From contig JASANC010003761.1 in NCBI GenBank assembly GCA_030248135.1, positions 1 through 64,000 of the forward strand: a stretch of DNA of 64,000 nucleotides, in the 5' to 3' direction. Made by a program: the position numbers and the translations under genes. Below are positions 20,794-31,666 of the stretch, in pieces. This DNA comes from Theristus sp. LFF4_11. Taxonomy: Eukaryota; Nematoda; Chromadorea; Monhysterida; Xyalidae. The first letter of the stretch is position 1. Every line of letters starts with the position of its first letter. The notes beneath the pieces are model-generated. The model had not been told where the DNA came from and ran no database searches. It saw nothing but the letters and a program-made list of their open reading frames with translations.

Positions 20794-23700
20794 ATGTCTG
20801 ATAAAACGAACGCGAAAATTACGTTTGGCGGTTCGATCACAGGACTGAACGAAACTGAGGCCGAACTGACAGATGATACCTTTTCTGTCGGTCGTTCACC
20901 AGGTATTCGGGGGGGGGGGGGGGGTCAATTTGTTTTTTAATGATACACGCTGATTGGTCGCATGCCTGAGTTTGTTTTGTTGTTGGTGGTTCTGCGACTC
21001 AATATTAACGCGTAGAAAGTAGTCTGTTTCATGATCAAGCATCTCGAACTCGAACTTCGTCTTAAGTGACCCGGTGGTCCCTGAGATCCCAACAGGTCAG
21101 GTCCCAACAGATCAAACTGAAGATTTTTGGAATCGTTTTTCCAGTGTGCAATTTCGTCATCGACGGAAATCGCCTGATTTCTGCGAAACACGTTGAATTG
21201 CAGCGTGGCTCCGAGGGCAGCGTTTTTCTGGTGGATTTCAGGTGAAGTGAAGAGTAACAAGATGGTGCACGGTAACAAACAAACGCACTGGCACGACGGG
21301 GCGTTTGTGTGCCGGTGTGCTTGTCGGCTGCCTGCTGATTTCCGTTTCCGTTTTATTGCGCTTTGATTTTGCTTGAAACCTTTTGATAAAGCATGTTTCC
21401 CACTGGCCAAGCGGCAATTTCGTTCCTGAATGATACGGAAAAAAATGAACGACCTCTGCAAAGCAAGCCTTTATTTTGCCATGAAAAAGATCAAGTGTGT
21501 CTGTGTGTCCACTCACGTCGCAATAATTCCCAGTCTCACTCAAATAGTTCTGGAAAAAAGTTCAGAAACTTAATTGTGTGTCAATTGTGACGTTTTTTTA
21601 ATGAACTGATTCCTCGTGTTTTCATCCTTTGCACACGATTGGGAAACAACAATTTCGTTCCTTGCATACACGATTGGAAAAAACCGGAAGCAAAAAATTG
21701 ACAATCCCTAATGAGACTGTTTTTCCTGTCCTCCATTCAGCACGAACGGCACGATTCTGAACGGAGTGCGTCGGTTGAAACGCGGAGAGCAGGCGATTTT
21801 GAACGACGGCGACGTTGTCTATCTCGTCAAAAAGAAACGACACGCACACGAGGGTGTGGAATTTTGAGTTCTGCCGAGTTTCCATTTTATAGGGACATCA
21901 TTCATGAAATCGTTGTTGTTGTTGGGAATTTTTTAGCCAGGGCTAACCCAGTAATGCGTGCAGAGAATGAACGCCTTTGAGCGGTCTGTCTATGAACACG
22001 AGACTTTGACCGAACGGTTTTTTATCTAAGCGCACATGCATTCCGTCGCAGAGAACCAAAATGAGGATAATAACTTCCAGTTAATCGACACTCTTCGCTT
22101 CAAAACGTGTATTTTTGTGTTTGAAAACCGCCTTTTTTTCTTCAGACATCTATTTCACATTCCACGAACCGCCACAAGAAGAGGCGAAGTCGCTGCAAAA
22201 TTCCAACGACGAACCTCACCACCGACAGCCAATCGCCGATCAGACATTACGCTATTCGCCTGATGTATCAGGGGAGGACGACGAGGAAGACGAGGAGATG
22301 AATCGAAGCACGCCAGAGATCGCAGCGTCTGAAGCCAGTCACGAATTGAATGAAGACACGCTCGCAGTGGCGGAGGTTGTTTTGGGTGGTTGGACTTTTG
22401 GGAAAGATTTGTGCCGCCACGTTTTTCGAAAAATAAGCTTCTCGAAAAAAATCGTGTTCAATCTCACTGTTCGCCGCTGATTGGCTGCTCATTTTTGAAC
22501 GGGCGGCGCCGACTAGCAATGGCTGTTCATTTTGAGCGACTGAAGACTTTGTCTTTGTTGTTGTTGTTGTTGCGGCTGGCGAGTGTTCTTGTCTCCCATA
22601 TCAGCTCGGCGTTTCACGCGAGACCTGCTCGGCAGCGCCCCTTGTGCTGGTTTTTCATGCGAGCTCCGCGAAGGTGGTACATGCGTTTGGCGCCGCCACC
22701 GCGGTTCTCACGCTGGCGCTTCCTCAGAGTGGAAGTGGCGGTTTCGGTTGCAAATACCAGCACCTTGGCTTTGCCGCTCCGGGATCCGGCAAAGAACAAC
22801 AACAAAAGCCAATCCGCTCCGCCTCCAACGGAGGCGCGCATCATCCTACAGTCTGACTCTATAGCATATCCAACTAGCTGATTGGTTGATGCGTGCATTC
22901 TGCGCATGAATTGCTGTGGAGGCGGAGTGTGGTTTTGCACAGAATCCATGCATCACGTGACCTCCAACCAATCAGCTAGTTGGATATGTTATAGAGTTAG
23001 ACTTACAGTCTAACTCTATAAAACCGCTGGTCATCTGCCTTGTTCTGCCACTGACCTATTTTACATTTTGGTTTGTAGTTCTATTTTCCATTTCCAGACG
23101 CTGCCAATCGAACACAGCACCGACAATGTCGACAGTGAACGTGACTCGACCATTGAAGGGGATGACGCGGCGTTTGCACCGCCCCTCGCGAAGCAACCGC
23201 GCGTCATGCGAGTTCGCGATGAAATGCGCGAGATGGGACTGTTGCGGTCGAATCGGCCTACGGAGCATTCCGATCAGGTACACTGGCCATCTGTAAGTTG
23301 TATGCAACTACAGTCGAACTCTAAATTATAGGGAATCAGCTGATTGGCTGGTGGTCACGTGCATGCATGCTTTCTGCGCAGGCCAAACTCCGCCAATTTC
23401 CGCACAGAAAGCATGCGTCACGTTACCGAAGTGACCCGGCCCGATTCAGTGGGACTCGGGTCACTTTACCATCATGCATCAGAGATCACTTTGAATTCCC
23501 GCGTCATGCATTGAGTCTCGGAACCAAAACAAAAGATCATAAGCAGGCCGTGGCAGCGCACACGGACACTGCATCGGGTTCGACCAGTACAAGCGGTGAC
23601 AGCAACGGGAACCAGAAACAATCGGTGAAAGAAGGCGTACCACAAAAACAACAGGAACAACAAGCATCATCACAACAACAGGAACAACAAGAATCATCAC

Positions 23701-26700
23701 AACAACAGGAACATCAAGAATCATCACAACAACAGGAACATCAAGAATCATCACAACAGGAACAACAAGAATCTATATTATTAAATTTACAAAGTGTCTG
23801 TCTGTGGCACTTTTTTGCAATTTGAATTGGCGCCCTTTTTTGCTACTTAAGAAAACACCATCTCAATTTCTTTAACCTATTTTTTTATTAATGCCAGTTG
23901 AGATTGTTTTCTCAAAACGTCGCTCTTCATATAGCTGGAGTCATCATGATACTCTTTGGTCAACAGCGACAGTTCAGCACAGCATAGGCAAATGGAAGCG
24001 TGGCTGATCAAAACTTGATGATCGACTGGGAAAGATGTAACAAAACCGTCTTTGAAAAAAGTTTGAACTTTTTTGTTTTTAAAAATCGAGTTGCAAAACG
24101 CGCATCGACATCGGCATTGCAAGTTGCACTTTGGATTCAAAACAAGTAAATTTCATTGAAATTGATATACTCCATGTTTCATTTTCAAATTGGTTATGAG
24201 CGATAATTTCAACGTAACGCACGATGGGCAACTGGCAATTGTTGCTGCTCAAAGCTTGACGAGCGACTGCGAAAGATGTAACAAAACCGTCTCTGAAAAA
24301 AAGTTTTTTAATTGGGTCAAAATGGTATTTACCATTCATTTTCACTTTGCAAAATGTTTGGGTCATGTTGGGGTAAACGGGTAAAGAGGCAATGACTGCA
24401 AAACGAAATTATAAACGTCACTTTTTTGTTTCTTCTATTCATTTTCACTTTGCTAAAAAGGTTTGGCTTAGGTAAACGGGTAAAAGAAGCATTAGCTTTT
24501 TGAAACGGGTAATTGGAAAAAAACGTTAATTTTTATGTTTTTATTCAATCTTACTTCACATACAAAAAGGCTTGACTTAGGTTAGGGTGAACGGGGAAAA
24601 ATAGCAAAATCATTAACTTCGCATTTTCACTTTACAAAAAGGCTTGGCTTAGGTAAACGGGTAAAAAAGCATTAGCCTTTTAAAACGGATAAATGAAAAA
24701 AAAACGTTTGTTTTCATATTTTTTATTCAATCTTACTTCACATACAAAAAGGCTTGCCTTCGGTTAGGGTAAACGGGTAAAAATAGCAAAATCATAAACT
24801 TCGCATTTTTTATTTATTATTGTATTAAAATATTGTATAGTAGGCGACTTCACGGCAGCACAAGGTAAATTTTCTACAGGGTTATTATTCAGTAAACGTT
24901 ACTGTTTTTTCTTTCTAAGTCAATGCCACTTCACCAAAAAGGCTTGGCATTGATTAAGCCACATACGCTCGGGTCAATAGGCTAGTCATCACAACAGGAA
25001 CAACAAGAATCATCACAACAGGAACAACAAGCATCATCACAACAACAGGAACAACAAGAATCATCACAACAGGAACAACAAGCATCATCACAGCAACAAC
25101 ACCACCGACACCAAGAACAACAACAAGAACAGGAAGACGATGAAAAAGAGTGCTCCCCTGAGCCGGACCTGCCGAGTCTACTGCCGGAGCCCGAGCCAGG
25201 GCAGCAGCAGGCGAAGGCAGAGGGGGGTGAACCAGAACAGGCCAGCGGCAGCAACAGCGACCGTGACTCGATGCGAGCTCAGTTGACCTGTTCGATCTGC
25301 TGCGAAATCATCCACGACTGCGCCAGGTTTGTCTCGCGTTTGCAGAGTGCTCTGGCTTGAACGCGAACCGTGTAGCCGCTGTTGTGTGGTGCGCTTGCGG
25401 CCATGCGGTGCGCATGCTTGCTTGATTATCGGTGCTATTATATATTTTTTTCGGTTCTGCGACTCAATACGGTTGCAAACGTGGAAAGGAAACCAGTTTC
25501 AATCTTTATGTGGTACTTCAAAATAGTCTAACTGGCCCGGCCGTATTTCGGGCCGTCGGATCGCTTTACCAATTTTGAATTCCCGCGTCATGCATATGAA
25601 ACTGGTTACATATCTATGCGCGCATTGCGTAACGGGACCAAAATGAAAGATAATATAAATTATTTTGGTTGATTCGGCGCTATAAATTATTTTGGTTGTT
25701 TTTGTCCAATAAATTCTGTACTGCTGTAATCCCGGTTTCTAGCGCCATGCTGTTGCTACCAGTGCAGTGTGGTTTGCAACAACAAAACCTCTTACTTTCC
25801 AGCATCTCTCCGTGCAATCACAAGTTCTGCAGCGGCTGCTACTCGGAGTGGATGGCGAAGTCGAACAAGTGTCCCGTGGTGCGTTTGCTGATGACAAATG
25901 ACCCATGATTTTGTGTCGCTCTAAATGAGATTTCCGGCGCCAGTTGTAAACGTGCTAGTCTGAAGTTCAATGCGCCATGTTTGCACACCGTCATGTTGCA
26001 CAGACATGCACGCGCACATACAGTGGCGGCCAAAAGTGTTGGAACGCTGCGCGCGTGTTGCATCAGCCGTACAAACGCTATCATGAGAATTTTTGGGCAA
26101 CGGGCAACGTTGGATTCCCGGGACACTTTTCGACCCAACGTTGCCCATAAATTCTTATAATAGCGTTTGTACGGCTGAGGTAACACGCGCGCAATACACA
26201 GCACACGCGCGCGCAGCGTTCCAACACTTTTGGCGCACATATACGATAGATACGTCCGTGTGTCTGTGCCAGTGTGTTTGTGCTTGCGACCGTGTCACAA
26301 TGCTTACAGTCAACAACAATACGCTGTGCGGTATTCGCAACACAAACATCCTCCCAACGCACCAGTCTTAAGGCCCGTTTATACCTGAAGTATGCGCAGA
26401 CGGCACGGCACGGCACGGCACTTTAGATGTCGTGTTATTGCATACTACCGCTCCTACCTGACGTATGCGCATACGGCACGGCACGGCACTTTAGATGTCG
26501 TGTTATTGCATACTTTTTTGCATCGACGTACGTCTGCATACGTCAGGTATGAACGGGCCTTCACACCAGTTTTTTGTTGTCAGTGCCGTCAAGCGTGCGT
26601 CACCGTCGCCCGCGACCACCAGTTCAATGCCGTCTTGCAGTCGTATCTGGCCGCGCATCCAGGTTTGGTGGCTTGCGTCTGTTTTCATTTGTAACGTATC

Positions 26701-29700
26701 ATCTTATTGTGGGTATTATCTTTTGTTTTGGTGTCGACACTCAATGCGCGCATCAGTAGGTAAACAACTTGATGCGGGAATTCAAAATTTGCAAAGTGAT
26801 TCGAGTTCCCTAAATAGGCTGAGTCACTCGGGCTGTGAAACTAGTTTCCTTTCGATGTAGCAGAGCCTAAAAAATTGATAATAGCATGCAGCACAAAATC
26901 AGCAATCCTTATTGTCACTTCCCTGCACTGGATGTGCGCGCGACACTAATGTTGGTTGACGCATTGCGCAGTATTTTAGAGTGCTTCAATATGAATCGGT
27001 TTTTGTGGACCTGAGCGAAATCTTCTTGTCTCATCAAAAACATCTTTGATATTGCGAAATTCGGCTGGTTCATTAAACTCCGGAATTGAAAAAAAAAATA
27101 AACTTTTGTTTAATTTTTTCAAACGTTTTTTTGAAATTTTCAGACGCGAAGCGTTCCGCATCTGAGGTCGCCGAATTGGACGCGAAAAACAAAATCAAGA
27201 CCGATGTCATGACGCCGGTTAAGTGGTTTGGTGTTTTTTTTGATTTGCTGATCATGCAAAGGTTCTGGTCTGAAGACACACCGTGCACTCTGTTAGTTAT
27301 GACACCGTAAATAATAAAGGCACTAACATAATTGTTTCGCTGTGTACCCAGCTTGCTGGTTTTTCTAACTTGTGGTTCCTTGCGCATTAGCCTGACGCTT
27401 GAAGGCGCCGAAAAATACAGAACAGAACAGTCCTGCACAGACGAACACACGATCGTTCGCACTGTATATGTGCCAGTGTGTTTGTTTGTGACTGTGTTTA
27501 TAGTGGAGTGTCTGACTGACACCGCAACTGTTGGGCACACTATTTTTTTACGGCTTTGCAAAACACACTGGCGACTTTCGACACGTGTCAGTTTGCAAAA
27601 GTCGCCAAAACTTCCGACAGTCGCGTGAAACAGCACTGGCATTGTCCCGTTCACAAATGACAGTCAAGCAACTTTGGCAGATATGCGCTCACGCCCACTC
27701 CACGACGCAATCAAAGCGTGCTGCTGGGTTTCTGAGCACGGAACGATTCTTGAAAATAATCATTTCTCGTTGGTCTGTTTTTTTCAGAATTTCTCGTCGC
27801 TGAAAAATCGCTGCGCTCAATACGACGACGACAATGAAAGTGACGATGATTTTGGTGTGGGTGATTATGAGACGTCTGATGATTATGAAGAGAGTGACGA
27901 TAGTGGAGAGGGGTTGCCGGGGTGAGTGGTGTTGGTTGGCAGATTTGGTCTGAGATTAAAGCTTTCTCGTTTGGTTCTACGACTCAATGCCTTTGCAGAC
28001 GGTTGAATGGGAAATAATTTCATGTTGGATCCATCGAAACCATAAGGTACCAGACTCCGGCGGAAACGGGCAATACTGCCCCGAGCCCAATTTACCCTCG
28101 GCTCTGGAGGGAGCAGACCATTAGATCTTGTTGGTCACTTTTGTTTCGCCATTATTTGTGTATCTTGTCCGCAGTGGGGTTCGAACTTTCCACCCACAGA
28201 ACGGCAGACGAAAGCCGTACACCTGCGCTACAGACGCGTCTCTTCGTGTCAATCACCGTTTGCCTCCATTCTCCATTGGCAGTTTCGACCGTGCCAGTCG
28301 TCTGTTCGTCTGCCGCCAGTGTCCCGGCCGCGGCGGGGCGGAGCGTGCGGCCTACCAATATCGCTGTCGACCGAATCAGAATCACTTTCTCTGTCAGTGC
28401 TGCCTGGAGCCGGTGCCTTCAGTGTCGTCGTCGTCGTCGTCGCAGCGTCATGCTTGTGCCAGTTCATCCACTAGCATTCATGCTAGTCACGAGGCTGGTC
28501 GCGCTGCTGACGCTGATCGACAGTCTGCCGCCAATCAGCAGTCGACCAGTCGCGCAGCGACAGCCAATCAGCGGACGGCGGAGGCGGCCGGTGCGGGTTG
28601 TTGGTTTTTTGGTTTTTTTGTCATTCTTATGGGTTCATTTGGGATGGCAGAATTTGGCACTGGCTTTTTCTCGTATTTCCTGACGCAAACGTGTCTTCTG
28701 TTCCTGACTTGATGTTTATCACCCCCACATAATTCATACAAACCACTACTGAGATTGGTGCATTTTTTGAACGTGTAGGTCCATCCGGCTGTAAATCATG
28801 GGCAGTCAGCTGATTGGGCGCGAGAAACTGGATCTCCTTCCTTGTGCACGTACAGTGTGACGAGCAGGGGATGGGGGGGGGGGGGGCACCGCGCTATGCG
28901 TCATCCTGGCGAAACCGCAAACAGCCGAACTTCACGTTTTGCTGGCCGAATTTTTTCATGTTTGCGCCAGAAACTGGATTTCCTTGTGCACACGAACAAT
29001 GTGTGTGTCGAAGTAAACTCAATCATTGACGTTTTGTTCAGTTTTCTTTCGACTACACAGCGGCATGTGTTGCAACGTGCAAACACTGTTTCTTGCGGTT
29101 TCGCCTGGTAAGCGTATGCCGCGGGCCCCAGGCTCGTCAGTACGACAAGGTTTTGCCGACGACTTTGTTCATTTCAGTGCCCCCGCCGACCCAATGCACC
29201 ATTTGTCGTCGTCAGTTCTGTCACCTCTATTGGCACTGTAATCGTGCTGCTTGCAACGGCTGTCTGAATCGATTCAAAGGTCTGCTTTTTTGTCTTCTTT
29301 GAATCACTGCGAATCATTGAGAATGGCACAAAGAAATATACAGTTTGGCAGAATAAATGAGACAGTCCTTGTATTGTACGTCAAGGCGGGATCAGTCGCA
29401 ATTGATGACGTGTTCCGTGCGACTCCTCCCCCCTCCCCCCCCCGGTTATTAATCCTATATTTTGAGTTTGAGTTGCCACGCATAACTAAGGTTATGAAAC
29501 AACGTTTTCTTTCCACGTTCGCCACACAAACGCATTGTTGAGCGACCAGAGCCCGATGAAAATTGAATAATAACAATCAGCTATTGTATTATTTCGAGTT
29601 TTTCCGTTTCAAAAAGATGCGTTTTGTTGTTTCTCAGACATGAAATTCACAGAGGACACGATGCGCTGCCTGATCAACGAAGGCAACGAGTATGAGTCTC

Positions 29701-31007
29701 GGGTGCTGATCGTTAGTTGTACATATTTCAAGTTGGACCTTTTGCTAAACAAGTCGCCGCTCTTGTGGCCTGGTGGTAGCGCGTTAGACTGTTGTCCGTG
29801 CGTTCGGGGGATCGAGCCCCGCCCGAGAGGTGTATAGGCACTTAATGGCAGAGAAAACTCGATGGGCGTCCTACTCAATGGCGTTCTGTACGCTTCTCTG
29901 GGTTAGTCCTGGCTAAAAAAACATCGCCTAAATATTCCCAACAACAACAACGAACACACGACGTGATATTGACCGTGAGCGAACGGACAGTGATTTGGGC
30001 GATGTTTTTCTAACGCGAATAACGGCTAACGCCCAGAAAAGCAGCATCACAGCGAACAAACACGCCGTCAAGTGAGGCGTCCCCATTGATTTATTCAGTC
30101 ATTAAGTGCCCATATCCACAACGCTCGGGCGGGGCTCGATCCCCCGAACCCAGGCCATTACAAGTGATTTCATTTTGCGTTCATGAATCATCATCATTGA
30201 ATGACGTTGCTTCATTATTTTTTACCGTCATTCTCAGGACTACATCAGTGCTCCGGGTCGAAACCTCAGTACGGATGAATTTCTGGCGATTTGTCTGAAA
30301 AAGCTGTCGGCAGGTCAGGTCTGACCCTCCCAATCATTGTTGGGACTGTTCGGAAACGTGGTTTTTAACGGTTGTTGATGGTTTTTGTTCGGTTTTCCAA
30401 AAAAAGCGTCCGCATGTCGAAAAGATCGATCGACTCAAAAAACCAACGAAACACAATAATACGGCTTGGTCTTCCTGTTCGAAGGAAAGCCCTGTCTTGA
30501 TTTTTGATCCAACAGCTAGCAAAGTAAAATCCACCCGGTAAACCCCCCCCGGAACTAAAGCCCAAGAAATTGAATTCCAGGTGATTTTCGACTGTCTCAG
30601 AGCACCAGTTCAGTCACTCCAGAAACAGTGCTCTGCTACGGCTGCGCGGTGCGTCAGTTTGCCGTGTTGGCGTATCAGTTTCGCGCGGCAATACCGCGTG
30701 ACGAATTGCCCGGTTGGTTCGTCGTGCTTTGATTGGTATTCGTTGATTGCCTGATTGAGTGATTGGGTGATTCATTGAGTTATTGATTGATTGATTGGCT
30801 CATTCATTCATTCATTCATTGCGTTATTGATTGGTTGGGCGATTCATTGATTTGTTGAGTGAGTTTATTAGTTCGTAGATAGACTTGTGAGATAGTAGCG
30901 ATTTACTGGACTGTGGAGAACAGAGAAAGGATCACCTTATATAAAAGATCACGGATAAGCACAGCCAGATAATTGCTATAATCGCCGATTGGTTGGTTGG
31001 CTGATTA

Positions 31008-31098
<91 letters not shown>

Positions 31099-31666
31099 CA
31101 CTTTGCACTTTTCAGCTGAAGTGACGGCGCGCACCGACTGCTGGTGGGGCAAAAACTGTCGCACCCAGCGCTGCCGTTCCGACCACGCACGGTCTGTTGT
31201 TTGAAACTGCACTTTTTGTAATTGTTTGTTGTTCAAACTGAATTTTCGCAAGTCCGGTCTGCACGTGTGGTGATTGAAGAATAATAACTGTGATTGTCTG
31301 AAGAGTGAAGACCGTCTTGCGCTTACTGCACCCGTGATTTCATTCAATGGAACCGCAATTACAATCAAAGTTGGACACACACACTCGCAAACAAACACAC
31401 AGGCACAACACGCACGTGATACGCTTTTGAACGCGCATCGTTAGCCGATGTGTTTGTTGTTTGTTGTGGCTGTGAAAAACTGTGTCTATAATTCCTATCC
31501 ATAGAATGTGCATGGTTTTTTGATACAAAGGAATTACAGACGAGCCGAGGACAGACAAGGACTTTACAAACAAACTGACTAAAATCGGTTTGTCGGAAAA
31601 TTTTAAACGTTTTTTTTGTTTTTCAGTCGCCTGAATCATATTTGTGAGCAGACCCGCCAAAATTGA
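20794..31666 (+). CDS. CHFR: E3 ubiquitin ligase CHFR-like (FHA, RING, PBZ), split by a Helitron
   Basis: Exons: 20794-20902, 21145-21241, 21741-21853, 22146-22375, 23098-23277, 23547-23771 + 24986-25326 (one exon split by an insertion), 25803-25878, 26584-26662, 27144-27217, 27788-27921, 28283-28590, 29178-29279, 29638-29711, 30238-30313, 30581-30712, 31116-31191, 31627-31666. With the insertion removed they give 821 residues in phase; human CHFR is 664. An FHA domain (GRSP, SAKHVEL, TNGTILNG) lies at about 30-112. The RING at about 419-470 has CSIC, CNHKFCSGC and CPVC. The cysteine-rich part includes CTICRRQFCHLYW. The C-terminal PAR-binding zinc finger reads DCWWGKNCRTQ...RLNHICEQTR. CHFR family members ubiquitinate mitotic kinases in the antephase checkpoint. 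A Gln/Ser/Glu repeat before the RING adds length. The insertion (1214 bp) is not a multiple of three, so function depends on splicing or on an empty allele. Confidence 0.93.
21905..22000 (-). mobile_element. tRNA-derived SINE, truncated tail end
   Basis: Reads in reverse from GTTGTTGTTGTTGGG through TTAGCCAGGGCTAACCCAG to GAGCGGTCTGTC. It lacks the tRNA-like head. Confidence 0.6.
22847..23005. mobile_element. Palindromic CAGTCTAACTC MITE
   Basis: Starts TACAGTCTGACTCTATA and ends TATAGAGTTAGACTTA, with ACTAGCTGATTGG arms. The start of another copy abuts it at 23004. Confidence 0.75.
23309..23540. mobile_element. Two abutting MITE pieces before a CHFR exon
   Basis: A TACAGTCGAACTC MITE runs to about 23426. 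It is followed directly by a GACTCAAT-family piece (CCGATTCAGTGGGACTCGGG, GAATTCCCGCGTCATGCATT, GAGTCTCGGAACC). The CHFR exon acceptor (AAGCAG, 23541-23546) lies at the edge of the second piece. Confidence 0.65.
23640..25120 (+). repeat. Coding Gln/Ser/Glu repeat in CHFR, interrupted by a Helitron
   Basis: A 24- or 27-bp unit (QQEQQESS or QQQEHQESS, 8-9 residues) is repeated before 23771 and resumes at 24986, continuing to about 25120. It is low-complexity protein between the FHA and RING domains and probably varies in copy number. Confidence 0.85.
23772..24985 (+). mobile_element. Non-autonomous Helitron-like element inside a CHFR coding exon
   Basis: Begins TCTATATTATTAAATTTAC and ends CTAG. 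It sits between host A (23771) and T (24986) with no target duplication, as Helitrons do. A GGCTT...AAGCC hairpin (24941-24960) lies 21 bp before CTAG. The host repeat reads on across the junction as GAA|TCA. The interior has several copies of an AAAAAGGCTTGGCTTAGGT motif followed by AAACGGGTAAAA, at about 24340-24780. There is no Rep/helicase coding. Confidence 0.85.
25450..25645. mobile_element. TIR MITE (GGTTCTGCGACTCAAT family), nearly complete
   Basis: Starts CGGTTCTGCGACTCAATACG, carries ATTTTGAATTCCCGCGTCAT and ends ATGCGCGCATTGCGTAACGG. It is in the CHFR intron before the RING exon. Confidence 0.7.
26019..26242. mobile_element. Tc1/mariner-type MITE
   Basis: TACAGTGGCGGCCAAAAGTG at the left and CACTTTTGGCGCACATA at the right. 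The interior is mirrored (GGAACGCTGCGCGCG and its complement). CAGTGGCGG(C)CAAAAGT ends and TA flanks are typical of Tc1-like elements. Confidence 0.8.
26369..26562. mobile_element. TIR MITE with ends AAGGCCCGTTTATACCTG
   Basis: The left TAAGGCCCGTTTATACCTGA pairs with the right CAGGTATGAACGGGCCTT. It contains a direct repeat of CGGCACGGCACGGCACTTTA. It ends 21 bp before a CHFR exon. Confidence 0.75.
26733..26870. mobile_element. TIR MITE (GACTCAAT family) fragment
   Basis: Contains GTCGACACTCAATGCGCGCA, GGGAATTCAAAATTTGCAAA and GTTCCCTAAATAGG, matching the core of 13298-13497. Confidence 0.6.
28040..28241 (-). mobile_element. Second tRNA-derived SINE family, copy 1
   Basis: On the minus strand it starts with a tRNA-like head: A box TAGCGCAGGTGTACGGC and B box GTTCGAACCCC. 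The body has GGGCAATACTGCCC, and CCGGCGGAAACGGGC on the plus strand. A closely related copy is at 62205-62411. It lies just before a CHFR exon. Confidence 0.75.
28850..29146. mobile_element. TIR element containing a G-run
   Basis: The left TACAGTGTGACGAGC...GGCGAAACCGCAAAC is mirrored by GTTTCTTGCGGTTTCGCC...GGCTCGTCAGTAC. A G-run lies at 28873-28886. Part of the same repeat is at 40235-40300. Confidence 0.65.
29767..29953 (+). mobile_element. tRNA-derived SINE, copy 3 (best preserved)
   Basis: GTGGTAGCGCGTTAGAC and GGGGATCGAGCCCC form clear A- and B-box-like blocks. The full body follows, with an AACAACAACAAC tail. It is in a CHFR intron. Confidence 0.85.
30074..30162 (-). mobile_element. 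tRNA-derived SINE, truncated
   Basis: Reads in reverse GTCATTAAGTGCCC...GGGGCTCGATCCCCC...CAGGCCA. Only the head and part of the body remain. Confidence 0.65.
31008..31098 (+). repeat. (TTGA)n microsatellite
   Basis: About 20 almost perfect tetranucleotide repeats just before the CHFR PBZ exon. Scattered ATTGATTGA-like sequence precedes it from about 30735. Confidence 0.95.

Noticed and set aside
24982..25254. Cys/Ser/Asp-repeat minus-strand frame
   Set aside because: It is the antisense of the CHFR Gln/Ser/Glu repeat.
29767..29837. tRNA gene
   Set aside because: A- and B-box-like blocks are present, but the head is followed by a shared body and AAC tail at nine loci, so it is a SINE head and not a functional tRNA.
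31008..31098. Protein repeat SINQSINQ
   Set aside because: It is the minus-strand translation of a TTGA microsatellite inside an intron.
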